Part shown: piece after piece, positions 6,296-12,211 of the stretch
Numbering within the stretch: position 1 is the stretch's first letter
How the letters are laid out: every line of letters begins with the position of its first letter
Source of the DNA: CAVPEW01 sp050247895
GTDB taxonomy: Bacteria > Actinomycetota > Acidimicrobiia > Acidimicrobiales > VFJN01
DNA: 12,914 bases
Direction of reading: 5' to 3'
Assembly: GCA_050247895.1 (NCBI GenBank)
Contig: JBFWTJ010000089.1
Coordinates: 1-12,914, forward strand
Notes under the pieces: generated by a model
What the model was told of the DNA's origin: nothing
Database searches by the model: none
What the model saw: only the letters and a program-made list of their open reading frames with translations
Translations under genes and position numbers: made by a program

Positions 6296-7428
6296 CCGGC
6301 CGCCACCTGTTCGTCACCAACGACTTCCCGCCCAAGGTCGGTGGCATCCAGACCGTCCTGTGGGAGCTCTGGCGCCGCCTCGACCCGGCCTCGTTCGTCG
6401 TGCTGACCACGCCCCACCCCGACGCCGCCGCCTGGGACCGCGACCAGCCCTTCCGGATCGAGCGGGTCGAGGCCCCCGTCCTGCTGCCCACCCCCGGCCT
6501 GGTCCGGCGCATCGACGCCCTGGCCGACGAGATCGGCGCCGAGCTCGTCGTGGTCGACCCGGCCCTGCCCCTGGGCCTGGTCGGCCCCCGCCTGGCCCGG
6601 CCCTACGCCGTGGTCGTCCACGGCGCCGAGGTCACCGTCCCCGGCCGGCTCCCCGCCTCCCGCAGCGCCCTGGCCCACGTGCTGCGCGGCGCGGCGCTCG
6701 TCGTGGCCTGCGGCGGCTACCCGCGGGTCGAGGCCGAGCGCGCCGCGGGCCGCGCCCTGCCCACCGTGGTCGTCCCGCCCGGCGTCGACCCGACCCGGTT
6801 CCACCCGCTCGACCCGGCCGAGCGCGAGGCGGCCCGGACCCGCCTCGACCTGCCCACCGACGCCCGGCTGGTCACCAGCGTGAGCCGGCTCGTCCCCCGC
6901 AAGGGCATGGACGTCCTGGTCGACGCGGCCGCGCTGCTCGCCCCGGCCCGGCCCGACCTCGTGGTGGCCATCGCCGGGGCCGGGCGCGACCGGGCCCGGC
7001 TCGAACGCCGCATCGGTCGCACCGGCGCGCCCGTGCGCCTGCTCGGCCGCGTCGCCGAGGACGACCTGCCCGACCTCTACGGCTGCGGCGACGTGTTCGC
7101 CATGCTGTGCCGGAACCGGTGGGCCGGACTGGAGCAGGAGGGCTTCGGGATCGTCTTCCTCGAGGCCGCCGCGGCCGGCGTGCCCCAGGTCGCCGGGCGC
7201 AGCGGCGGATCGGCCGAGGCCGTCGCCCACGGCACCACCGGCTACGTCGTGGACCACCCCTCCGACCCCACCGCGGTCGCCGAGGCCCTGGCCCGCCTGC
7301 TCGACGACCCCGAGCGCCGCGCCCGCATGGGTGCCGCGGCACGACGGCGGGCGGTCGAGGAGTTCGACTACGACCGCCTCGGCGCCCGTCTGGGCCAGGC
7401 GCTGGCCGCCGTCGGGACCCCGTCGTGA
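6292..7428 (+). CDS. pimB: GT4 glycosyltransferase, PimB'-like mannosyltransferase
   Basis: The 378-residue protein has the two Rossmann domains of a GT-B enzyme. The acceptor domain opens with FVTNDFPPKVGGIQTVLWEL (7-26), a strong PimB' hallmark. The donor domain has VTSVSRLVPRKGMDVLVDAA (194-213), the GAGRD strand end near 229-233, and EQEGFGIVFLEAAAAGVP (281-298) with the E283-x7-E291 motif, then GGSAEAV (305-311) that holds the nucleotide-sugar. In mycobacteria and corynebacteria PimB' uses GDP-mannose to add the second mannose to phosphatidylinositol monomannoside at the inner membrane face. Whether this organism makes PIMs is not shown, and another GT4 substrate is possible. It overlaps queG by 4 bp at the start and the membrane gene by 4 bp (GTGA) at the end, so it is probably translationally coupled to both. 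Confidence 0.85.
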   Translation: MTGRHLFVTNDFPPKVGGIQTVLWELWRRLDPASFVVLTTPHPDAAAWDRDQPFRIERVEAPVLLPTPGLVRRIDALADEIGAELVVVDPALPLGLVGPRLARPYAVVVHGAEVTVPGRLPASRSALAHVLRGAALVVACGGYPRVEAERAAGRALPTVVVPPGVDPTRFHPLDPAEREAARTRLDLPTDARLVTSVSRLVPRKGMDVLVDAAALLAPARPDLVVAIAGAGRDRARLERRIGRTGAPVRLLGRVAEDDLPDLYGCGDVFAMLCRNRWAGLEQEGFGIVFLEAAAAGVPQVAGRSGGSAEAVAHGTTGYVVDHPSDPTAVAEALARLLDDPERRARMGAAARRRAVEEFDYDRLGARLGQALAAVGTPS

Positions 7429-7871
7429 ACCAACCCGTCCCCGCCGGCCCGGGCGAGGGGCTGCTGCGCGCCGACCTGGCCGCGACCGCCGTGCTGGTGG
7501 CCACCAGCGCCGCGGCCGCGGCGGCGCCCGACGCCCTCGGCCTGGTCCACGCCGTGGTGTCGTGCGTGGCCTTCGTCGTCGGCGCGCTGGCCTACCTGTG
7601 GGCCTTCTCCCTCGGGGTCAACCGGAGCCGCACGGAGCTGGTCACCATGGGCGGCCTCTTCTTCGCCGCCGGCGACGTCGCGCCCCGCCCGGTCCAGCTC
7701 CGCCTGTGGGGCGCGCTGGCGGCCCAGGTCGTGGCCGTGGTCGTGGCCGCGTCGGTCCGGCCCTACACCGAGGTGGCCTTCGGGGTCCTGGCCCCCCTGC
7801 TCGGCCTGGGCCTGTGCGCCCTTTGGAGCGGTCGCCACGGGTCGTTCCCGGAGCGGGCCGACACCCCCTGA
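7425..7871 (+). CDS. Small four-helix membrane protein, unknown function
   Basis: The 148-residue protein is made of four likely membrane helices, at about 17-36, 42-62, 94-112 and 116-134. The loop between helices 2 and 3 holds LGVNRSRTELVTMGGLFF and the linker DVAPRPVQLR. There is no signal peptide and no recognisable catalytic motif. I do not know the family; small membrane proteins occur at this place, between the GT4 and SRPBCC genes, in related actinobacteria (Rv2186c is the positional counterpart in M. tuberculosis, from memory). The GTG start overlaps the GT4 stop (GTGA), which fixes the start and implies coupling. The position suggests, but does not prove, a role at the membrane with the lipid mannosyltransferase. 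Confidence 0.75.
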   Translation: MNQPVPAGPGEGLLRADLAATAVLVATSAAAAAAPDALGLVHAVVSCVAFVVGALAYLWAFSLGVNRSRTELVTMGGLFFAAGDVAPRPVQLRLWGALAAQVVAVVVAASVRPYTEVAFGVLAPLLGLGLCALWSGRHGSFPERADTP

Positions 7872-7897
7872 CCGCCCGCTGTGCCACCATGCCCCCG

Positions 7898-8338
7898 ATG
7901 TCCGACCAGGCGACCGAGACGATGGTGGTCGACGCCACGCCGGCACGGGTCTACGACGCCATCACCGACTTCGAGTCGTACCCGTCGTGGGCCCGGGACC
8001 TCAAGGGCGTGACCGTCGAGGAGACCGACGACCAGGGCCGTGGCGTGCGGGTCACCTTCCGCGCCGCGGCCATGGGCCGCAGCACCGAGTACACGCTGCG
8101 CTACGCGTACGCCGAGGACCCCACCACCGTGTCCTGGACGCTGGAGTCGGGCGACATCATGCGCCGCCTCGACGGTTCCTACGTGCTCGAACCGGCCGAC
8201 GGGGGTGCCCGCACCGAGGTCACCTACGACCTGGCCGTCGAGCTGGTCATCCCGCTGCCGGGCTTCGTGCGGCGCCGGGCCGAGTCCAAGGTCGTGCACA
8301 CCGCGCTGCGCGAGCTGCGCGCGCACGTGGAGCGGTAG
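7898..8338 (+). CDS. SRPBCC (polyketide cyclase/dehydrase-like) protein
   Basis: The 146-residue protein covers one START/SRPBCC domain. It begins with TMVVDATPARVYDAITDFES (8-27) and YPSWARDLKGVTVEE (28-42), the typical first strand, helix pair and Trp-containing turn, runs through VSWTLESGDIMRRLDGSY (78-95), and closes with the long C-terminal helix (PGFVRRRAESKVVHTALREL, 121-140). SRPBCC domains hold hydrophobic ligands such as lipids, quinones or polyketides. It is the counterpart of M. tuberculosis Rv2185c (TB16.3), which also precedes an ArsA-like gene. An in-frame ATG at 7889 would add MPP. Neither start has a ribosome binding site; CACCAT 7 bases before 7898 is a possible degenerate -10 box. 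The ArsA-like gene follows after 5 bp. Confidence 0.85.
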   Translation: MSDQATETMVVDATPARVYDAITDFESYPSWARDLKGVTVEETDDQGRGVRVTFRAAAMGRSTEYTLRYAYAEDPTTVSWTLESGDIMRRLDGSYVLEPADGGARTEVTYDLAVELVIPLPGFVRRRAESKVVHTALRELRAHVER

Positions 8339-8343
8339 GCGAG

Positions 8344-9531
8344 CTGCCGGCGCCCCGCATCCTCCTGTTCACCGGCAAGGGCGGCGTGGGCAAGACGACG
8401 ACCGCGGCGGCCACCGCGCTGCGCTGCGCCCGGGCCGGCCTGCGCACGATCGTCCTGTCGACCGATCCGGCCCACAGCCTGGCCGACGCGCTCGACCACC
8501 CCCTGGGCGACGAGGTGTCCGAGGTCCTGCCCGGCCTGTGGGGCCAGCAGCTCGACGCCGCGGACCGGCTGGAGGAGGCCTGGCACGAGGTCCGCGAGTG
8601 GATGGTCGAGGTCTTCCGCTGGGCCGGGGTCGAGGGCCTCGAGGCCGAGGAGCTCTCGGTCGTCCCCGGCCTGGACGAGATCTTCGCCCTGGGCGACATC
8701 AAGGCGTGCGCCCGCTCGGGCCGCTGGGACGTCGTCGTGGTCGACTGCGCGCCGACCGCGGAGACCATCCGGCTGCTGTCGCTGCCCGACGTCCTGTCCC
8801 GCTACATGGAGCGGCTGTTCCCGGTGGGCCGCCGGGTCAACAAGGTGGTGGCGCCCGTCCTGTCCCGGGTGACCAGCCTGCCGGTGGCCGGCGACGGCGT
8901 CTTCGCCGCCACCCAGCGGGCCTACGAGCGCCTCGACGGGGTCCGCGAGCTGTTGGCCGACGCCTCGACCACCAGCGTGCGGCTCGTGGTGAACCCCGAG
9001 CGGATGGTCGTGGCCGAGGCCCGGCGCACCTACACCTACCTGTCGCTGTTCGGCTACCGGGTCGACGCCGTGGTGGCCAACCGGGTGCTGCCCGCCGCCG
9101 TCGACGACCCGTGGTTCGCCGGGTGGCGGGCCGCGCAGGCCGAGCAGCTGGCCACGATCCGCGAGGGCTTCGCGCCCCTGCCGGTCCTGACCGCCGAGAT
9201 GGCCCCGGCCGAGCCGATCGGTCCCGACGCGCTCGACGCCTTCGGCGCCGCCCTCTACGACGGGCGGGACCCGGCCGCGCTGCTGCACCGGGGCGAACCG
9301 CTGCGCATGCGCACCCGCGACGGCCGCACGACGCTGTCCATGGACCTGCCCTTCGCCGGGACCGACGACCTGGAGCTGTCCCGCCGGGACGACGAGCTGC
9401 TGGTCCGCGTCGGGCCCCACCGCCGGGCGGTCCTGCTGCCCACCACCCTGCGCCGCCGGCCCGTCCTGGACGCCCGGCTCCGGCAGGGCACACTACGGGT
9501 CGTCTTCGACGTGGAGGAGCACCCGAGATGA
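8344..9531 (+). CDS. ArsA/Get3-like ATPase with C-terminal HSP20-like domain
   Basis: The 395-residue protein is a deviant Walker A ATPase of the ArsA/Get3 group. It has TGKGGVGKTTT at 10-20 (K12 is the signature lysine), switch I STDPAHSL at 39-46, switch II VVVDCAPTAET at 131-141, and VVNPERM at 215-221. Residues about 318-391 match the ArsA HSP20-like beta domain. There is one ATPase half, so it should act as a homodimer. The Cys metal ligands of arsenite-pump ArsA are not evident, and no ars genes are near, so arsenic transport is unlikely; its job is probably protein or membrane-related, as for Rv2184c. No ATG, GTG or TTG lies in frame between the SRPBCC gene and the P-loop. The CTG at 8344, 5 bases after the SRPBCC stop, is the best start and places the P-loop at residue 10. 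Confidence 0.88.
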   Translation: MPAPRILLFTGKGGVGKTTTAAATALRCARAGLRTIVLSTDPAHSLADALDHPLGDEVSEVLPGLWGQQLDAADRLEEAWHEVREWMVEVFRWAGVEGLEAEELSVVPGLDEIFALGDIKACARSGRWDVVVVDCAPTAETIRLLSLPDVLSRYMERLFPVGRRVNKVVAPVLSRVTSLPVAGDGVFAATQRAYERLDGVRELLADASTTSVRLVVNPERMVVAEARRTYTYLSLFGYRVDAVVANRVLPAAVDDPWFAGWRAAQAEQLATIREGFAPLPVLTAEMAPAEPIGPDALDAFGAALYDGRDPAALLHRGEPLRMRTRDGRTTLSMDLPFAGTDDLELSRRDDELLVRVGPHRRAVLLPTTLRRRPVLDARLRQGTLRVVFDVEEHPR

Positions 9532-10151
9532 CCGAGGACGGCACCGCCGGCGGCGAGGCCCGCGAGGGCGTGGAGCACCTCCAGGCCGCGGCCCGGGAGC
9601 TGATCCGGGCCGCCCGGGCGGTCCTGGACGTGGCCGAGGAGCTGGTCGAAGACCCGGCCGCGGTCCAGTCGCTGGTCGGCGGGCTCGGGTCCCTGGCCAC
9701 CTCGGCCCTGGGCCGCATCCGCGCCGCCGCCTCGGCCGTGGGCGACCCGACCGGCGACGACCTCGGATCGGCGCGATCGGCCGGCGACGACCTTGGCCCG
9801 ACGCGATCGGCCGGCGAGGACCTTGGCCCGACGCGATCGGCCGGCGAGGACCTTGGCCCGGCGGGATCGGCCGGCGAGGACCTCGGCCCGGCGGGATCGG
9901 CCGGCGACGACCTCGGATCGGCGGGATCGGCCGAGCGCCGAGGAGCATCGGCCGAGCGTCGACGGGGATCGGTCGAAGGTGTCGGAGGGAACCGATCCGC
10001 CGACGGCGAGGGCGTCGGGCCAGCCTCCGTCGAGGGCGTCGCGGCGGGCCCGGCCGGGGGCGGTTCGGCCGGCGCAGGCCGTCGGCGGTCCGCGGCCGCG
10101 GCGGGCGCGGTGCCCCGCGACGGCAAGGTCCGCCGGATCAAGGTCTCCTAG
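9528..10151 (+). CDS. Unknown protein with six 10-residue tandem repeats
   Basis: The 207-residue protein has three parts. Residues about 12-70 are predicted helices (EGVEHLQAAARELIRAARAV, then ELVEDPAAVQSLVGGLG). Residues 75-135 are six tandem units of the form SAG(D/E)DLGP(T/A)(R/G), encoded by exact 30-bp steps. Residues 136-207 are a low-complexity Gly/Ala/Arg region ending in a basic tail, KVRRIKVS. I do not recognise the family. The short helical N-terminus and basic end are what remain once the repeat is removed, and the position after the ArsA-like gene matches the small Rv2183c of M. tuberculosis. It starts at ATG 9528, overlapping the ArsA stop (ATGA). The repeats use CTT, CGA and GGA codons that are rare in neighbouring genes, which points to recent expansion. 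Confidence 0.7.
   Translation: MTEDGTAGGEAREGVEHLQAAARELIRAARAVLDVAEELVEDPAAVQSLVGGLGSLATSALGRIRAAASAVGDPTGDDLGSARSAGDDLGPTRSAGEDLGPTRSAGEDLGPAGSAGEDLGPAGSAGDDLGSAGSAERRGASAERRRGSVEGVGGNRSADGEGVGPASVEGVAAGPAGGGSAGAGRRRSAAAAGAVPRDGKVRRIKVS
9751..9930 (+). repeat. Six tandem 30-bp repeats within the coding sequence
   Basis: Units start at 9751, 9781, 9811, 9841, 9871 and 9901. Each reads CCGGCGA(C/G)GACCT(C/T)GG followed by (A/C)(T/C)CG(G/A)CG(C/G)GATCGG. Units differ at only a few positions. The period is a multiple of three, so the reading frame is kept. The unit contains the GATC-bearing hexamer (C/G)GATCGG once. Confidence 0.95.
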
Positions 10152-10156
10152 GACCG

Positions 10157-11020
10157 GTGCGGCTCCTCCAGATCCCGGTCGGTCCCGACCTGGTGGTCGA
10201 CCTGCACCCCAACATCAGCGTGGTCCGGGGGCTCGACGCGGCCACCGCCGAGCTGGTGCGGGCGACCGTCGCCGGGCTGCCCGCCGGCCAGGTGCCCGTC
10301 GAGGGCGGGCTGGTCGAGTCCCACGGGGTTCTCCTCGACCTGTCGCCCGAGGTCCTCGGCCTGCTCGACATGGCCCGGCCCGACGTGGTCCCGGTGGTGG
10401 AGCGCGGCGACCTGGGCGACCTCGACGGCGACGCCCCGGACCCGGTCGGCGACCTCGCGGCAGGGCGCGCCGCGTCGGCAGCCGACGGCCCCGCCGCGCG
10501 GCGCCCCGGTTCGGCTGGTGACGACCCTGCCGCGGGGCGCCCCGGTTCGACCGCCGGCGATCCCGCGGCAGGCCGCGCCGCGTCGGGAGCGGGCGACCCC
10601 GTCGCGGGCCTCGGCCGGTCGGCCGGCGACCCCGTCGCGGGCCTCGGCCGGTCGGCCGGTGATGCCGCCGCGGGCCACGCCGGGTCGGTCGGCGGCCCGG
10701 GTGGGGCCGGCGCCGAGTCGGGCGCGGGTGGCGGCGTGGCCCGCATCCCACCGGGGGACCAGGTCGAGTGGCACCTGCTCAGCCGGATGGCGTCGCAACG
10801 GGCCCTGTCGTTCGCCGGTTCGGTGCCGCTCCTGCTCGACCACGCCCTCGACGGGCTCGACCCGGCGCTGGTCCGCCAGGTCCTCGACCGCCTCGAGCCG
10901 ATGGCCGACGCGGTCCAGCTCGTGGTCCTGTCCGAGGATCCCACGGTCCTCGCCTGGGCTCGCGCCGCGGGATCGCGGCGGGCCGCGGTGGTCGCGCCGG
11001 GTCCTCCCGAGCCGGTCTGA
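10157..11020 (+). CDS. Degenerate ABC/SMC-like ATPase protein with repeat linker, unknown function
   Basis: The 287-residue protein has conserved-looking ends around a low-complexity centre. The N-terminus (1-75, LHPNISVVRGLDAATAEL) resembles the first strand and P-loop region of ABC/SMC ATPases, but no GxxGxGK(S/T) is present. The C-terminus (206-282) has MASQRALSFAGSVPLLLD, then HALDGLD and VQLVVLSEDP. This order is like an ABC signature, Walker B, D-loop and H-loop, with His where the catalytic Glu would be. The centre (about 95-195) is a Gly/Ala/Asp repeat of about 11 residues. The resemblance is by eye, so the protein may instead be an unrelated conserved family. GTG 10157 is 5 bp after the previous stop, implying one operon with the ArsA-like gene. 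No ATP hydrolysis is expected. Confidence 0.6.
   Translation: MRLLQIPVGPDLVVDLHPNISVVRGLDAATAELVRATVAGLPAGQVPVEGGLVESHGVLLDLSPEVLGLLDMARPDVVPVVERGDLGDLDGDAPDPVGDLAAGRAASAADGPAARRPGSAGDDPAAGRPGSTAGDPAAGRAASGAGDPVAGLGRSAGDPVAGLGRSAGDAAAGHAGSVGGPGGAGAESGAGGGVARIPPGDQVEWHLLSRMASQRALSFAGSVPLLLDHALDGLDPALVRQVLDRLEPMADAVQLVVLSEDPTVLAWARAAGSRRAAVVAPGPPEPV
10556..10690 (+). repeat. 33-36 bp tandem repeats in the linker-coding region
   Basis: Two adjacent 33-bp units (10592-10624 and 10625-10657) are identical and encode GDPVAGLGRSA. A diverged third unit follows (10658-10690, GDAAAGHAGSV) and a 36-bp one precedes (10556-10591, GDPAAGRAASGA). Looser copies reach back to about 10448. All units are multiples of three. 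Confidence 0.9.
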
Positions 11021-11062
11021 CGCCGCCGCCGGGGCGCCGGGGATCCGCCCGGCCGGGAGGGC

Positions 11063-11068
11063 TACAGT
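11063..11068 (+). promoter_or_regulatory. -10 box of a promoter for the eRF1-like gene
   Basis: TACAGT is followed by 6 bases (CCCGGG) and the ATG at 11075, giving a leaderless layout. The same transcript could also serve the GTG at 11099 with a 24-base leader. It lies in the 54-bp gap after the ATPase-like gene, so the eRF1-like gene probably has its own promoter. Confidence 0.6.
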
Positions 11069-11074
11069 CCCGGG

Positions 11075-12211
11075 ATGGGCTCGTCCTCTGGAGGTGCCGT
11101 GGCCGCGATCAGCGAAGCCGCCATCCGGGAGCTCGCCGGCGTCAGGGGGGTGAAGGCGCCGATCACGTCGATCTACCTCGACGTCGACGGCCGCCGGGCG
11201 CCCCGCCCGCAGGACGTCGAGGTCGAGCTCGAGTCGGTGCTGCGGGTGGCCAAGGCCCGGGCCGACGGCCACCCGTCGGTCCAGGACGACCTCCGCCGGG
11301 TCGAGGCCTACGTGCGGGGCGGGCTCGACCGGTCCCGCACCCGGGGCCTGGCCTTCTTCTCCTGCACCGCCGACGGCCTGTGGGAGGTCGTGCCGCTGCC
11401 GTTCCGCGTCACCAGCCAGGCCGTGGTGAACCACGCCCCGGCGGTGGGCCAGCTCGAGTCGATCGTGCAGGACCGGGAGCCCATCGGCGTCGTCCTGGCC
11501 GACCGCCAGCGGGCCCGCCTGTTCGTCTTCGAGCTCGGCGCGCTGGCCGAGCACAGCGAGCTGATGGGGGAGCTGCCCCGCGACCTCGACGTGCGGGGGC
11601 TGCGGGAGCGGGGCACGCCCGAGGCCCACGGCGAGGAGATGGTCCAGCAGCACCTGCGCCAGGTCGCCGCGGCGGCGTTCTCGCTGTGGCGGTCCCACCC
11701 CTTCGAGCACCTGGTGGTGGGTGGCCCCGACCCGGTGGTGGCCGAGCTCGAGCGCCTGTTCCACCCCTACCTGCGGGATCGGCTCTGCGGGCGCATCCAG
11801 GTGCCGACCACGGCGGACGGCCCCGAGGTCTACGCCGCGGCCGAGGCGGTCGAGCTCGACGTGGAGCGCCGGCGGGAGGCGGCGGTCGTCGAGCGCCTGC
11901 GCGAGGCGGTGGCCACCGGCGGCCGGGGCGTCGCCGGGCTGGCCGACACGCTCCAGGCCCTCAACGAGCACCGGGTCGAGCGCCTGGTCGTGTCCGAGGG
12001 CTACCAGGAGGAGGGCTGGCGCTGCCCGAGCGGCGCGCTGTTCGCCAAGGGCCCGACCAGCCCGGTCACCGGCGAGGCGATGGAGCGCGACGACGACGTC
12101 GTCGAGGACGCCATCGAGGAGGCGCTGAGCCAGGGCATCCCGGTCACGATCTGCGTGGGCAACGCCGACCTGGACGTGGCCGGGCGCATCGGGGCCCTGC
12201 TCCGCTATTGA
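11075..12211 (+). CDS. Bacterial eRF1-like protein (baeRF family)
   Basis: The 378-residue protein resembles the bacterial/archaeal eRF1-related families. It opens with ISEAAIRELAGVRG (12-25) and ITSIYLDVDGRR (30-41), continues with SRTRGLAFFSC (87-97), LWEVVPLP (102-109), IGVVLADRQRARLFVFELG (137-155), and an RNase H-like central region with FEHLVVGGP (210-218). The eRF1 domain-3-like end (285-378) finishes GNADLDVAGRIGALLRY. No GGQ loop is present, so peptide release by the classical route is not expected; a ribosome-associated role is inferred from the family. In relatives recalled from memory, the C-terminal domain carries a four-Cys zinc ribbon. Here only C317 remains (WRCPSGALFAKGPTSPVTGE). 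Two starts are possible: ATG 11075 (leaderless) and GTG 11099 with GGAGG, which gives a protein 8 residues shorter. Confidence 0.8.
   Translation: MGSSSGGAVAAISEAAIRELAGVRGVKAPITSIYLDVDGRRAPRPQDVEVELESVLRVAKARADGHPSVQDDLRRVEAYVRGGLDRSRTRGLAFFSCTADGLWEVVPLPFRVTSQAVVNHAPAVGQLESIVQDREPIGVVLADRQRARLFVFELGALAEHSELMGELPRDLDVRGLRERGTPEAHGEEMVQQHLRQVAAAAFSLWRSHPFEHLVVGGPDPVVAELERLFHPYLRDRLCGRIQVPTTADGPEVYAAAEAVELDVERRREAAVVERLREAVATGGRGVAGLADTLQALNEHRVERLVVSEGYQEEGWRCPSGALFAKGPTSPVTGEAMERDDDVVEDAIEEALSQGIPVTICVGNADLDVAGRIGALLRY
11090..11094 (+). promoter_or_regulatory. Ribosome binding site for the alternative GTG start at 11099
   Basis: GGAGG ends 4 bases before the in-frame GTG at 11099, which would start the eRF1-like protein at (M)AAISEAAIREL. 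Homologues recalled from memory begin at that point, so this may be the main start. Confidence 0.5.

Noticed and set aside
5139..7424. Plus-strand open frame from 5139 that ends with the membrane protein
   Set aside because: Before 7425 it is an out-of-phase reading of queG and the GT4 gene, rich in Pro/Arg/Thr. Only the part from GTG 7425 is protein-like.
7885..7890. CACCAT as a -10 box for the SRPBCC gene
   Set aside because: It lacks the first T of TANNNT, so it is too weak to list as a promoter, although the 7-base spacing to ATG 7898 is right.
8299..8346. Programmed frameshift fusing SRPBCC to the ArsA-like ATPase
   Set aside because: The frames do overlap, but no slippery heptamer or downstream pseudoknot is apparent before the TAG. 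CTG re-initiation is simpler, so the fusion is kept only as an alternative.
8224..9420. 398-codon minus-strand open frame opposite the ArsA-like gene
   Set aside because: It is a shadow of the ATPase gene with no recognisable domain.
8344..9531. Arsenite-efflux ArsA
   Set aside because: There is only one ATPase half, no arsenite-binding Cys ligands are evident and no ars genes are nearby; the SRPBCC neighbour fits the Rv2184c-type group instead.
9751..9930. The 30-bp repeats as a CRISPR array
   Set aside because: The units are directly adjacent with no spacers, lie in frame inside a gene, and have no cas genes nearby.
11048..11057. CCCGGCCGGG palindrome before the eRF1-like gene
   Set aside because: It has no loop to form a hairpin and is likely by chance at this GC content; no operator role is supported.
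10148..11971. 607-codon minus-strand open frame opposite the pseudo-ATPase and eRF1-like genes
   Set aside because: It shows no motif and low-complexity His/Gly/Arg composition, while the plus strand encodes recognisable proteins throughout.
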